A stretch of DNA of 64,000 nucleotides from Verminephrobacter eiseniae EF01-2 (GCF_000015565.1 NC_008786.1:2170001-2234000), one strand, 5' to 3'. Positions 1 to 8,681 are shown, counted from the stretch's first letter. Made by a program: numbers and translations. Notes: generated from the letters alone by a model not told the origin.

Positions 1-646
1 ACACCCCCACGGTCACCACGCCCGGCCATTGGTTGACTTGCGACTCGAACGCCAGCGGGTCGGTGATCGACAGTCCCTTGACATCGAGGATATGCTGGCC
101 GTTGTCGGTCACCAGCGCCTGCCCGTTCCTGAGCCGCAGACTGGCCTGCCCGCCCATGGCTGCAAAACGGCGGGCGATGTGCCTGGCCGCCATCGGGATC
201 ACCTCGACGGGCAGGGGAAATTGCCCCAGTGTGCGCACCAGTTTCGACTCGTCGGCAATACAGACGAAGCGCTCGGCCAGCGCTGCCACGATCTTCTCGC
301 GCGTCAACGCGGCGCCGCCGCCCTTGAGCATATGGCCCTGGCCATCGATTTCGTCGGCCCCGTCGATGCAGACCGATAGCGACGGCACGGCATTGGCATC
401 GAACACCGCGATGCCCAGGGCCTGCAGGCGTTCGGTGCTTGCCACCGAACTGGACACGGCGCCCTTGATCTGCTCTTTCATGCCCGCCAGAGCATCGATG
501 AACTTGTTCACGGTAGAGCCCGTGCCCACCCCCACGATATCGCCCGGCAGCACATAGCGCAAAGCGGCCTGGCCGACGCGGGTCTTGAGTTCGTCTTGGG
601 TCAGGCCCCGGGGCAATTGCCGAGGCAAAGGGGGCGTGGTCGTCAT
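1..646 (-). CDS. rpiA: Ribose-5-phosphate isomerase A (3' end outside window)
   Basis: Translating the minus strand from the ATG at 646 gives an RpiA protein that interconverts ribose-5-phosphate and ribulose-5-phosphate in the pentose phosphate pathway. Visible family motifs are [19 protein letters not shown] near residues 30-50 (phosphate-binding GTGST loop), CIDGADEID with the catalytic Asp region, and [12 protein letters not shown]. The frame is open for 215 codons and leaves the window at position 1, so the C-terminus is missing; the family is usually about 220-235 residues, so little is lost. It starts 17 bp from divergent pyrD, and its ribosome-binding site (GGGAGG) lies inside the shared inverted repeat. 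Confidence 0.95.
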   Translation of the reverse strand, partial: MTTTPPLPRQLPRGLTQDELKTRVGQAALRYVLPGDIVGVGTGSTVNKFIDALAGMKEQIKGAVSSSVASTERLQALGIAVFDANAVPSLSVCIDGADEIDGQGHMLKGGGAALTREKIVAALAERFVCIADESKLVRTLGQFPLPVEVIPMAARHIARRFAAMGGQASLRLRNGQALVTDNGQHILDVKGLSITDPLAFESQVNQWPGVVTVGV

Positions 647-666
647 GGGAGAATTATCCTCCCATG
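644..666. promoter_or_regulatory. 23-bp near-palindrome containing both rpiA and pyrD start codons
   Basis: The 17 bp between divergent rpiA and pyrD plus both ATG codons form an almost perfect inverted repeat (CATGGGAG on one end, CTCCCATG on the other, A/T-rich centre AATTAT). Each half supplies a purine-rich GGGAG for the gene pointing away from it, so the two ribosome-binding sites overlap on opposite strands. Promoters for each gene must therefore lie inside the coding region of the other. Whether a protein binds the palindrome cannot be judged from sequence. Confidence 0.6.
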
Positions 667-1746
667 CCCCTGCTCCCCTACGCCCTCACCCGCCCCTTTC
701 TCTTTGGCCTGGACGCCGAAGCCGCCCACGAGCTCATCATCGACCTGCTGGCACGCGGGCAGCGCACGCCGCTGCAATGGGCCTGGTGCAACCAGACCGT
801 GGATGACCCGATCGAACTGGCCGGGCTGCGCTTTCCCAACCGCGTCGGCCTGGCTGCGGGCCTGGACAAAAACGCCCGGTGCATCGATGCGCTGGGCGCG
901 ATGGGCTTCGGCTTTGTGGAAGCGGGTACGGTCACGCCCCAAGCGCAGCCGGGCAACCCCCGGCCACGCATGTTCCGCCTGCCCGAAGCCCGGGCGCTGA
1001 TCAACCGCCTGGGGTTCAACAATGCCGGACTGCAAGCCTTTGTGCACAACCTGCAGCAGTCCCGCCTGCGCGCTGCAGGCTCTGCGCTGCGGCTGGGTTT
1101 GAACATCGGCAAAAACGCCAGCACCCCGATGGCGCAGGCCAGCAGCGACTACCTGGCCTGTCTGGAAGGCGTCTACCCGCATGCGGACTATGTGGCGCTG
1201 AACATCAGTTCACCGAATACACAGAACCTGCGCACCCTGCAGGGCGACGCGGCGCTCGACCACTTGCTCGGCGCAATCGCCGAGCGCCGCGCAACGCTGG
1301 CCGCGCGGCATGGGCGGCGCGTGCCGGTGTTCGTCAAGATCGCCCCCGATCTGGATGAAGCGCAACTGTCGCTGATGGCCGCCACATTGCAGCGGCATGG
1401 CATCGACGGCGTGATTGCCACCAACACCACCATCGATCGTGCCGTCGTGCAAGGCCAGCGCCACGCGCAGGAAAGCGGCGGGCTCAGCGGCGCCCCCGTG
1501 CTGCAAGCGAGCAACCAAGTCATCGGGCAGCTACGCGCCGCCTTGGGCAAGGGCTTTCCGATCATCGGCGTGGGCGGCATCATGAGCGCCGAAGATGCGG
1601 TGAGCAAGATCCGCGCAGGCGCAGACTTGGTTCAAATCTACACCGGCCTGATCTATGAAGGCCCGGCGCTGGTCGTGCAGGCGGCCCGGGCGATCAAGGC
1701 CATGGGCGGCTGCGGGCCTGTCATTGCGTTGCCAAATCGTTCGTGA
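664..1746 (+). CDS. pyrD: Dihydroorotate dehydrogenase (quinone), class 2
   Basis: A 360-residue class 2 dihydroorotate dehydrogenase, the membrane-associated FMN enzyme that oxidises dihydroorotate to orotate with quinone in pyrimidine synthesis. The N-terminal helical extension ([20 protein letters not shown]) that binds membrane and quinone is present. FMN/substrate motifs include [11 protein letters not shown] (about 60-70), [43 protein letters not shown] with the catalytic Ser region, and [13 protein letters not shown]. The ATG at 664 follows GGGAG at 647-651. The last eight residues and the stop lie in a dispersed repeat that recurs elsewhere in the window, so the natural C-terminus may have been replaced. 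Confidence 0.96.
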   Translation: MPLLPYALTRPFLFGLDAEAAHELIIDLLARGQRTPLQWAWCNQTVDDPIELAGLRFPNRVGLAAGLDKNARCIDALGAMGFGFVEAGTVTPQAQPGNPRPRMFRLPEARALINRLGFNNAGLQAFVHNLQQSRLRAAGSALRLGLNIGKNASTPMAQASSDYLACLEGVYPHADYVALNISSPNTQNLRTLQGDAALDHLLGAIAERRATLAARHGRRVPVFVKIAPDLDEAQLSLMAATLQRHGIDGVIATNTTIDRAVVQGQRHAQESGGLSGAPVLQASNQVIGQLRAALGKGFPIIGVGGIMSAEDAVSKIRAGADLVQIYTGLIYEGPALVVQAARAIKAMGGCGPVIALPNRS

Positions 1747-1828
1747 ACGCGAAGACGGGGCGCAGACGGTGCGAATGCCCGGCCAGCGGCGCCGACGAAG
1801 TGCACGGATGATTGAGCAACGGAATCAG
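1722..1828. repeat. Dispersed ~100-bp repeat, copy 1
   Basis: This stretch shares an ordered series of blocks with 6676-6775 and 49700-50000: TTCGTGAA, GGCGCAGAC, a 15-nt variable segment, then CAGCGRCGCCGRC and AAGTGCACGG, ending in GGAAT. It overlaps the pyrD stop codon and ends at the 3' end of the convergent membrane-protein gene. No coding potential is evident. Confidence 0.75.
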
Positions 1829-2172
1829 CGTTTGAGGCGCACCAGCACCGGCAGCAGCACCCCCGCCCAGCGAACGAGCCTGCGCGGCCCGGCCACGGCG
1901 GCCAGCAGCACCATCGCGGCCACGGCCCAAGGGTGCTCGCGCACGAACCAGGCGGTGCGCAGCACGAGGGATTCATCGGCGCCAGCGCCGGCATGGCTTT
2001 CGGCGACGGCCAGCGGCCGGTCATGTGCTGCGCGGCGGGCGCGCAAGCGTTCACGCTGCTGCTCGATGCGGTCGAGCACCAACTGCTGCGCGGCCGTCGG
2101 CGGCGGTATCCGCACCGGCTGCGACACCTGCTCCGGCTGCGCCGGGGTCGAAGTGGAAAACGGCATGCTCAC
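1825..2172 (-). CDS. Small membrane-anchored hypothetical protein (YqjK-position gene)
   Basis: A 115-residue protein with a polar, Arg/Gln-rich N-terminal half (coiled-coil-like QQLVLDRIEQQRERLRARR near 30-48) and one hydrophobic segment PWAVAAMVLLAAVAGPRR near 82-98, ending in a basic tail. The start is GTG at 2172 overlapping the TGA of the upstream gene (GTGA); an in-frame ATG follows two codons later. It occupies the position that yqjK has behind yqjD and yqjE in enterobacteria, but the sequence is too divergent for me to name. Its 3' end runs into dispersed repeat copy 1, so the tail may be altered. Confidence 0.75.
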   Translation of the reverse strand: MSMPFSTSTPAQPEQVSQPVRIPPPTAAQQLVLDRIEQQRERLRARRAAHDRPLAVAESHAGAGADESLVLRTAWFVREHPWAVAAMVLLAAVAGPRRLVRWAGVLLPVLVRLKR

Positions 2173-2564
2173 AGGCGCTCCTTGATGTCACGCCAGTCCT
2201 GCGCCAGTTCGCGGCGGGTCAGTGCCAGGCCATTGCCCGTGCGTTGCGCCACGCGACCCAAGGCCGCCAAGCTGCAAAACCAGCCCGCAGACCATAGGCC
2301 CGCGACCAGCCAGGCCACCAGTTGGCGCTGGGGGCTGTCCCAGAAATGCACCAGCACGGCCAGCGACAGCATGATCAGCGCCACCACCGTCAGAGCGACC
2401 ACGGCGATGGTCAGCACCAGCAGTTGCTGGAGATGGCGCTTGAGGTCCTGCCACTCCAGACAGGCCAGGTGCATCCGGTCCTCGGCGGCGCTGGCCGCTT
2501 CGATCACATGGCCGCGCCAGCGGGCGAACCAACCCTCCAGCCCCAGCAACGAGAGCCATTTCAT
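2169..2564 (-). CDS. YqjE-like phage-holin-superfamily membrane protein
   Basis: A 131-residue protein with two hydrophobic segments (VLTIAVVALTVVALIMLSLA near 50-70; LVAWLVAGLWSAGWFCSLAA near 82-101) flanked by amphipathic charged helices. This layout and the neighbours match the DUF1469/YqjE family, inner-membrane proteins of unknown biochemical role that accompany YqjD. It lies 33 bp downstream of the DUF883 gene and overlaps the next small gene by 3-4 bp, so the three are probably one transcript. Confidence 0.8.
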   Translation of the reverse strand: MKWLSLLGLEGWFARWRGHVIEAASAAEDRMHLACLEWQDLKRHLQQLLVLTIAVVALTVVALIMLSLAVLVHFWDSPQRQLVAWLVAGLWSAGWFCSLAALGRVAQRTGNGLALTRRELAQDWRDIKERL

Positions 2565-2597
2565 GCGCCGCCTCCGATGATCGGCATTGCGCGCCGA

Positions 2598-2927
2598 TCA
2601 GCAGCGGCGTGCCAGCAGGAACCCGATCAAGGCGCCCACGGCCAGCGCAGCGCTGGCCACACGCCAGGGTTCGTCATGCGCATAGCGGTCGGCGGCCAAA
2701 GCCGCTTCCTTGGCCTGCCGGGCCGCGTCCTGCGCTGCGCGCACTGCCGAATCGCGCACGCTGTGCATGCCATCGTCCAGGCGCTGGCGCAGTTGCCTGA
2801 TTTCAGGAACCGCGTCCAGGTTCTTGTTGGCCAGCAGCCCGCGCAGATCGGAGACCAGCTTTTCCAGATCGCCCTGGGTCGTAGCCGTAGCCGTGGTCGT
2901 GGTGGTGGTGGTGTCAGAAGTCGTCAT
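2598..2927 (-). CDS. DUF883 (YqjD/ElaB) family membrane-anchored protein
   Basis: A 109-residue protein with a Thr-rich N-terminus, a long amphipathic alpha-helical region (LEKLVSDLRGLLANKNLD to AKEAALAADRYAHDEPW) and a C-terminal membrane anchor ASAALAVGALIGFLLARRC. This is the YqjD/ElaB/YgaM architecture; E. coli YqjD is an inner-membrane protein that binds ribosomes in stationary phase, though that role is not shown here. The frame stays open upstream to 3116, but the ATG at 2927 preceded by GGAAAG gives the family-typical length and drops an unconserved Cys/Pro-rich stretch. It heads the YqjD-YqjE-like trio. Confidence 0.85.
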   Translation of the reverse strand: MTTSDTTTTTTTATATTQGDLEKLVSDLRGLLANKNLDAVPEIRQLRQRLDDGMHSVRDSAVRAAQDAARQAKEAALAADRYAHDEPWRVASAALAVGALIGFLLARRC

Positions 2928-3153
2928 ACAAGCCTTTCCGTGAAGCAACGAATCACAACAAAAACAATCCAAGCGACGGGGATTGGCGCCTATCTTACCA
3001 ATCTGCCCGCAGGCCCATCCCGGAACGGGGGCGCAGGAGGTTGGCAATGGCAAATCGCTGGCCACCTGCCAAACCGGTGCAGCCACAGGTTCGGCAAGCG
3101 CCAGGGCCGATGTCAAGCCAGCAGCGCTGCGGCCAAACCGGCGCCTTGGCCGG

Positions 3154-4659
3154 TCATTCGGCGGCGCCGAACCAGTTCAGCGGGCGCGGCGCCAGGTTGA
3201 TATAGCTGTGCTTGAGCTCGGTGTATTCATCGAGGCCACCCGGCCCCAGTTCGCGGCCGATGCCGCTGGCCTTGTAGCCGCCCCAAGGCGCTTCAGGGAA
3301 ATAGGGGTGGTAGTCATTGGCCCACACAGTGCCAAAGCGCAATGCACGCGAGACGCGGTTGGCGCGATCGAGGTCACGGGTCCACACGGCGGCGGCCAGG
3401 CCGAACGGCGTGGCGTTGGCATGGCGTAGCGCCTCTTGCTCGGAGCCAAAGCGCTCGACGGTCAACACCGGGCCGAAGATTTCTTCGGTTGCGAGCGCCA
3501 TCTCGGCGCGCACGTTGGTGAGCACAGCCGGCTCCAGCCAGAAGCCGCGCCCGAAGGTCTGGCCGGCCTGCGCTGCGGGCGCCTTGCCGCCACAGCGCAG
3601 CACTGCGCCTTGCTCGACACCGGCAGCGACCATGGCCATTACCTTTTGGCGCTGCAAGGCCGATTGCACCGGCCCCATCTGCGTGCCATCGGCAAAACCG
3701 TTGCCCAGGCGGATGCGGCGCGTGCGCGCCACCAGCGCATCGACAAAGCGGTCGTGGATGCCGCTCTGCACCATCAGCCGCGAGCCGGCCGAACAGACTT
3801 GGCCGGCATGGAAGAACGCGGCGTTGAGCGCGTAATCGAGCGCTGTGTCGAAGTCGGCGTCATCGAACACGATGTTCGGGTTTTTACCGCCCAGTTCCAG
3901 CGCGAGCTTCTTGAAGTTGCCGCTGGCCGCGTTCATCACTGCGGCCCCTGCCAGTGCGCCGCCGGTGAACGACAGCAGATCCACCTCCCGATGGCGCGCC
4001 AGTTCGGCGCCGGCCTCGCCGGAGCCGGTGACCAGATTGAACACCCCCGGAGGCAAGCCGATGTCGATCAGCAATTCGGCCAGGCGGTGCGTGCTCAGCG
4101 GCGTCAGCTCGCTCGGCTTGAGCACCACCGTGTTGCCCGCGCCCAGCGCTGGCGCGAGCTTCCAGGCGGCCTGCAACAGCGGGTAGTTCCACGGCGTGAT
4201 CAAGCCGCACACGCCCACCGGCTCGCGCAGCGTGCGGCTGATGACATGCGGCGGCGCCTCGTTGACCCGGCCCGACGCGGTGGCCACCAGCGCTGCGAAA
4301 TAGCGGAACGTGGCCGCGATGTCGCCCATGTCGGTGCGGCTTTCGCTGATCGTCTTGCCGGTATTGAGCGATTCGAGCGTGGCCAAGTGCTCGGCATCAG
4401 CGGCGATGGCCTCGGCGATGCGGTGGAGCCAACGGGCGCGCTCGCGCGTGCCGCTGTCGCGCCACGGGCCTTCGTCGAACGCACGCCGGGCCGCAGCGAT
4501 GGCCTGCTGCACATCGGCTGCGCCGGCCTCGGCGGCCTGCGTCAGCAAGCGCTCGGTGGCCGGATCGACGATGTCACGGTAGCGCCCGCCTTCGGGCTGT
4601 ACCCATTGGCCGGCGATGTACAGATCGAGACGGGGGGCGATGGGAGGAGAGGCTTGCAT
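3154..4659 (-). CDS. Aldehyde dehydrogenase (betaine-aldehyde-dehydrogenase-like)
   Basis: A 501-residue NAD(P)+-dependent aldehyde dehydrogenase. Seen: TPWNYP at 155-160, KPSE with cofactor Lys181, FTGG at 231-234, catalytic base Glu255 in LELGGKNP, and catalytic Cys289 in HAGQVCSAG. Length is typical. The open frame continues upstream to 5007, but that part is antisense to unrelated DNA and overlaps a permease remnant; ATG 4659 gives the standard N-terminus. The BetB-like features and a GMC oxidoreductase gene 2.4 kb away suggest oxidation of an amine-derived aldehyde, but substrate is inference. The permease remnant directly upstream suggests the gene once stood at the end of an ABC operon like that at 8.7-11.8 kb. 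Confidence 0.9.
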   Translation of the reverse strand: MQASPPIAPRLDLYIAGQWVQPEGGRYRDIVDPATERLLTQAAEAGAADVQQAIAAARRAFDEGPWRDSGTRERARWLHRIAEAIAADAEHLATLESLNTGKTISESRTDMGDIAATFRYFAALVATASGRVNEAPPHVISRTLREPVGVCGLITPWNYPLLQAAWKLAPALGAGNTVVLKPSELTPLSTHRLAELLIDIGLPPGVFNLVTGSGEAGAELARHREVDLLSFTGGALAGAAVMNAASGNFKKLALELGGKNPNIVFDDADFDTALDYALNAAFFHAGQVCSAGSRLMVQSGIHDRFVDALVARTRRIRLGNGFADGTQMGPVQSALQRQKVMAMVAAGVEQGAVLRCGGKAPAAQAGQTFGRGFWLEPAVLTNVRAEMALATEEIFGPVLTVERFGSEQEALRHANATPFGLAAAVWTRDLDRANRVSRALRFGTVWANDYHPYFPEAPWGGYKASGIGRELGPGGLDEYTELKHSYINLAPRPLNWFGAAE

Positions 4660-4676
4660 AGGGACTGAACATGTTC

Positions 4677-4912
4677 TGAGTGAACTGGACAGGATTGTCC
4701 ACCGAGTTTCAGCCCCATCCATACCGCCAGGCTGGGGGCGGCCAGCAGCACGAAGCCGAAGGCCGAGCCTGGTGCCCGGTTGAAGCGGGTGATGAATGGG
4801 GTATGGATTCGTTCGGTGAACCATTGGCTGCTTTTGCCGCCCAGGTCGTAGCCGGCTTCCACCAGCGAATCGTCGAGCATTTCCAGCACCGGGACCAGGG
4901 GCCCGATCATGG
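4677..4912 (-). pseudogene. Internally deleted duplicate of the potB-type permease 3' end
   Basis: The minus strand encodes LDDSLVEAGYDLGG joined directly to KSSQWFTE and a tail ending LKLGGQS, matching the intact permease at 9548-10432. Compared with it, 41 codons (123 bp) are missing. In the intact gene that segment is bounded by two direct copies of TTGCCGCCCA (9720-9729 and 9843-9852), and exactly one copy is left here. The deletion is in frame but removes the cytoplasmic-loop and membrane region after DLGG. Homology ends near 4912 with no start region, so this is a non-functional relic. Confidence 0.85.
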
Positions 4913-5063
4913 TCGGGACAGTTCACCTTGGGAAAAAGCCGCCCAGAGTCGCATTCAGGCAAATATTGGTCGCTGTACGTCAATATCGAGACGCTGACAG
5001 AGGGCAAATTATCTGCTTCGTCAAAGCGATTGACCGCTGCCGCAACCGACCTGAGAGGTACCC

Positions 5064-5741
5064 GTGACCACTCTCGCTTCTGAAGAAGCCGGAACGATGA
5101 AAGTCCCTGCCGTCAGTCTCATGACGGAGGCGCAAGGATTTGAATGGAGCAAGTCCCGAACTGGTTTCCCTTGGCACCATGATTCACTGAGTTTCCGTTA
5201 CATCCGGCCCCAGGACTCGGCTTACAGTATTTGGATTCCCCTCGACAAGGCGGACGTGGAGCGCGGAGGCGGCGGTATGGCATATGTACCCGAAAACATT
5301 TTGTCTGCAAAAGCCAATTTTCAGATTTCCAGCATGTTGTCCTCGAAAATGGCGCGCGGGGAGTCACTCGACGAGATTGCCGCCCCGTTGGGCCAAATTT
5401 TCAGCACGCCGAGCTTGCTTACGGGGCTCATGGAGGAACACCAGGAGGAGGACGACTTCGAACCGGGCGACGCCTTTTTCTTTACCAAGTCGGCTTGGCA
5501 CCGATCTGGCCCATTAAAGACCGAAGGGCCCGATTTCAGGCTGGCGGTAACGATTCGATTCCTTGACTGGCGTTCCCGGTTGGACCGCATCATGTTCGAC
5601 GGCGAATCCGAAAGCGGCGGTGGTGTGGGCATGGGCACCGACTGGGGGAGACCCGAGCAAACGACATACGGAGCACAATTCACGGACATTGCGAACGGTG
5701 AAGAAATCCGTAACTCGCGCCATTGCGGGGTGATCATCTGA
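5064..5741 (+). pseudogene. Phytanoyl-CoA-dioxygenase-like Fe(II)/2-oxoglutarate oxygenase, probably 5'-truncated
   Basis: The 225-residue frame carries the facial triad pattern of the PhyH superfamily: HHD (H38, D40), GDAFFFTKSAWHRSGP (H146), and a basic residue for 2-oxoglutarate in FRLAVTIRF (R159 or R165). In full-length relatives the HxD motif normally lies well past residue 100, so about 80-100 N-terminal residues appear to be missing. An in-frame TGA stands at 5052, just upstream of the GTG used here, and the permease relic ends about 150 bp further upstream, pointing to truncation by rearrangement. The fragment could still be translated; substrate unknown. It overlaps the DMT transporter gene by 19 bp. 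Confidence 0.6.
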
Positions 5742-6670
5742 ACCTCGTCATCGGCGTCGCCGCCGCCATTTTCGCCACGTTCAGTTGGTCTTTGAATTTC
5801 CTCTCGCCCTATGTCACAGGCCACTACAGTGCTTATGACTTCATCGGTGTGCGCTTTGTTTTCGCGGGCGCTCTCGGCCTTTTGTTCGTGGCGATGCATT
5901 GGACGCAGGTCTGTCGTCTCCGTGTGGGCGAGATGGCGCTTGCTTTCTGCCTTGGCATGGTCGGCTACGTGGGCTATCTGGCGTGCATCATGGGTGGCGT
6001 CATCTACGCTGGGCCCGTGATAACGCCCGCCTTTCTTGGTCTGGTGCCTATACTGACGGCCGTTATCGGCAACGCCACAAATAAGACATTGCCGTGGACC
6101 AAACTCATTGCGCTGGTCGCACTTGCGGCATGCGGGCTATGCCTCACGAACCTGGAGCACTTTGCACGCGGAGAACGCTCTGCCGGAACTCCGCTGCTGA
6201 TCGGTGTGTGCTTCTCGTTAAGCGCGGTTGCCGCGTGGCTCATTTTCAGTGTTTTCAACCAGCGTGCATTTGAACGGAACCCGCAACTGCACCCGATAGC
6301 CTGGACCGGGCTAATGATGACGGGAGCGGGAGTCGGAACACTGCTGCTGATTCCATTGGGTCTGCAATGGTCGGTGTTTAATTTTCCGACGCTGGGGTTC
6401 GGGTGGTCGAACGCCGGGCACCTTTATATGTGGGCGTTGTCGCTTGCGGTGGTGTCGTCGTTTGGTGGTGCCTGGGCATGGAACATCGCGTCGAAGAGAT
6501 TGCCTATGGTCCTGACCGGTCAGCTGATCTCTGTCGAGACGCTTTTTGCGGCCACATTTGGGCTGCTCGTCCAGCAACGGCTACCCGCCGCGAACGAGAT
6601 TGTCGGCCTCCTGATGATCTTGGCCGGAGCCATTGGCGCCGTTCGACTCGTGTTTGCGCCGTCAGTGTGA
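5723..6670 (+). CDS. EamA/DMT-family membrane transporter
   Basis: A 315-residue, very hydrophobic protein with about ten membrane segments in two similar halves, the RhaT/EamA drug-and-metabolite transporter layout. The first half holds GVAAAIFATFSWSLNFLSPY and GYVGYLACIMGGVIYAGPV; the second half ends LVGLLMILAGAIGAVRLVF-like (VGLLMILAGAIGA near 296-308). The start is uncertain: the frame opens with TTG 5723 inside the preceding dioxygenase gene, giving an overlap suggestive of translational coupling. Base composition (more A/T at third positions) differs from the ABC operon to its right. Substrate not predictable. Confidence 0.8.
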   Translation: MRGDHLNLVIGVAAAIFATFSWSLNFLSPYVTGHYSAYDFIGVRFVFAGALGLLFVAMHWTQVCRLRVGEMALAFCLGMVGYVGYLACIMGGVIYAGPVITPAFLGLVPILTAVIGNATNKTLPWTKLIALVALAACGLCLTNLEHFARGERSAGTPLLIGVCFSLSAVAAWLIFSVFNQRAFERNPQLHPIAWTGLMMTGAGVGTLLLIPLGLQWSVFNFPTLGFGWSNAGHLYMWALSLAVVSSFGGAWAWNIASKRLPMVLTGQLISVETLFAATFGLLVQQRLPAANEIVGLLMILAGAIGAVRLVFAPSV

Positions 6671-6675
6671 AAGAA

Positions 6676-6775
6676 TGATGGCTTCATTAGTGAAATATGG
6701 GGCGGAGCGCAGACAGTCCCCATGTACGGCAAGCGACGCCGACAAAGTGCACGGATGATTCAGGAATGGAATCAC
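6676..6775. repeat. Dispersed ~100-bp repeat, copy 2
   Basis: Begins 5 bp after the DMT transporter stop. It shares GCGCAGAC, a 15-nt spacer, CGGCAAGCGACGCCGAC, AAGTGCACGGATGATTCAGG and GGAAT with copies 1 and 3. Like the other copies it sits at the 3' end of a gene. Confidence 0.75.
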
Positions 6776-6899
6776 ACCGTACGGAAGATGGTCGGTGCCC
6801 ATTTCATCTGGCCGGTTGAACCGCCCTTCAAGTGCATCCCGACGTGCATCGGGTATCTGCTGGACAGATTCATTGACGGATTTCTCACGGCGACGGCTT

Positions 6900-7000
6900 T
6901 TGACTGGGGAAACAAGGCCGACGGAAGAACTCGATGATGGGGCCAGCGACGAATTTGCTGCGGCCAATCTGGGGGATATGCGCCTGGCACGTGCCTGACA
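6900..7000 (+). pseudogene. Possible N-terminal remnant of an IS4/Tn5-type transposase
   Basis: In the frame ending at 6998 the peptide SDEFAAANLGDMRLARA resembles the N-terminal DNA-binding segment of Tn5/IS4 transposases (pattern W-x-E-F-x-x-A-x-L-G-D-x-R-L). A stop follows at once and no catalytic DDE region is present. The match is short, so this is tentative. The rest of 6776-7072 shows no gene. Confidence 0.4.
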
Positions 7001-7072
7001 CGAGGCTTTCAACGAACCCTGCCTATTTGCACGATCACGGGTTGCACGAAGCCCTGCGGATTTGATCCCGGG

Positions 7073-8674
7073 TCAGCCCGCATCCAGCACCAACCCCGCC
7101 GCCCTCTCCGCCACCATCATGGTCGGCGCATTGATGTTGCCGGAGGTGATGTTGGGAAAGACCGAAGCATCAACCACGCGCAGCGCGGTCACGCCGTGCA
7201 CTTGCAGTTGGCTGTTGACCACGCCGTCGCGCCCCATTGCGCAACTGCCGCACAGGTGGTAGACCGAGCCGCTTTGTTCGCGCACGAATTGCAGCAGGCT
7301 GGCGTCGTCGTCGCCGTTGGGCCGTGGCGCGGTTTGCTCGGCGGTGACCTGGGTCAGCGCCGGGGTGGCGGCCAGGCGGCGCAGCAGGCGGGCGCCGGCG
7401 ATGGCGGTGTGGCGGTCTTGTTCGGTGGCCAGGTAGTTGGGGTCGATGTGCGGGGCGCTGTGGATGTCGGCGCTGCTGATTTGTATGCTGCCGCGGCTGC
7501 TTGGTCGGCAGGGGGAAAAGAACAGGGTGTAGCCGGAGTAGGGCTGGATGCGCGGGGTGCCGCCGTTGTCCGGCAGGGTGTAGGACAGGGGGTTGAAGTA
7601 GAGCTGCATGTCCAGCGGCCCGTCCGGCCCGGCGCTGCTGAAAAATCCGCCGGCCTTGACGGTGGTGGCGAGCAGGCCGCGGCGTTTGACCCAGTATTGC
7701 AGCGCGGCGCGCGCCTGTTGCCAGGGGTGCCGGATCTGGTCGTTCATGGTCGGGCGGTTGGCGCGGAAATAAAAGGACGTGCACAGGTGGTCTTGCAGCT
7801 TGCGGCCTACTGCGGGGGCGTGGTGGATGAGGGGGATCTGGTGGCGTTGCAGCAGCGCGCCGTCGCCGATGCCGGACAGTTGCAGCAGTTGCGGGCTGGC
7901 GACGGCGCCGGCGGACAGGATGATTTCGCGCCGTGCGACAAAGCGCTGGCGCTGTCCGCCGATGAGCACGTCGACGCCGCTGGCGCGGCGCTGTTCGTCG
8001 AACAGGATGCGTTCGGCCAGCGCCCGGGTTTTGACGGTCAGGTTGTGGCGCCGCATGGCGGGGTGCAGGTAGGCGCTGGCCGAGGAGTCGCGGCGGCCGT
8101 CGCGGGTGTTGATGTCGTAGGTGCCGTAGCCGCCCAATTGGGCGCCGTTGAAGTCGTCGTTGCTGGCGTAGCCGAGGCTGGCGCAGGCGGCGAAGAAGGC
8201 TTGGCAAATGGGGTGCACGGGGTCGCGGGTGATGCGGATTTTGCCGCTGCTGCTGTGCCAGCAGGTGTCGCCCAGGGGGTGTGATTCCAGCCGTTTGAAC
8301 CAGGGCAGCAGGTCGTCGTAGGCCCAGCCGGGGTTGCCTTGCGCGGCCCAGTCGTCGAAGTCGCCGGCCTGGCCGCGCACGTAGACCAGGGCGTTGATGG
8401 CGCCGGAGCCGCCGAGCACTTTGCCGCGCGGGGTGTAGACCTGCTGGTTGGCTAACTCTGCCTGGGGGGTGGTGCTGTAGCGCCAGTTGTATTTGGGGTG
8501 CTGGTAGAGCTTGGCGAAGCCCAGTGGCATGCGCAGCCACAGGGAGCGGTCGGCGGCGCCGGCTTCGAGCAGGAGCACGCGGTGCTGGCCGCTTTCCGTG
8601 AGCCGGTCGGCGAGGATGCAGCCGGCGGAGCCGGCGCCGATCACGATGTAGTCAAACTCTGTCATGCTGCCCAT
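7073..8674 (-). CDS. GMC-family flavin oxidoreductase (choline-dehydrogenase-like)
   Basis: A 533-residue FAD-dependent alcohol oxidoreductase. Seen: the dinucleotide-binding motif DYIVIGAGSAGCILADRL near residues 8-25, the GMC signature GKVLGGSGAINALVYVRG near 86-103, and the C-terminal catalytic segment YHLCGSCAMG (active-site His) followed by VDASVFPNITSGNINAPT with its conserved Asn. Start is ATG 8674 or the ATG three codons on. It is the last gene of the ABC operon, 7 bp after the potC-type permease. The likely substrate is an amino alcohol taken up by that transporter; BetA is the obvious comparison, but alcohol specificity in GMC proteins is not readable from sequence. Confidence 0.88.
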   Translation of the reverse strand: MGSMTEFDYIVIGAGSAGCILADRLTESGQHRVLLLEAGAADRSLWLRMPLGFAKLYQHPKYNWRYSTTPQAELANQQVYTPRGKVLGGSGAINALVYVRGQAGDFDDWAAQGNPGWAYDDLLPWFKRLESHPLGDTCWHSSSGKIRITRDPVHPICQAFFAACASLGYASNDDFNGAQLGGYGTYDINTRDGRRDSSASAYLHPAMRRHNLTVKTRALAERILFDEQRRASGVDVLIGGQRQRFVARREIILSAGAVASPQLLQLSGIGDGALLQRHQIPLIHHAPAVGRKLQDHLCTSFYFRANRPTMNDQIRHPWQQARAALQYWVKRRGLLATTVKAGGFFSSAGPDGPLDMQLYFNPLSYTLPDNGGTPRIQPYSGYTLFFSPCRPSSRGSIQISSADIHSAPHIDPNYLATEQDRHTAIAGARLLRRLAATPALTQVTAEQTAPRPNGDDDASLLQFVREQSGSVYHLCGSCAMGRDGVVNSQLQVHGVTALRVVDASVFPNITSGNINAPTMMVAERAAGLVLDAG

Positions 8675-8681
8675 GGGCGGC

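Noticed and set aside
29..557. Plus-strand frames at the left end
   Set aside because: They are antisense to rpiA, whose protein motifs are unmistakable on the minus strand.
4660..5007. N-terminal extension of the aldehyde dehydrogenase frame
   Set aside because: The extra 116 codons overlap the permease relic in another frame and have no aldehyde dehydrogenase similarity; ATG 4659 gives the usual length.
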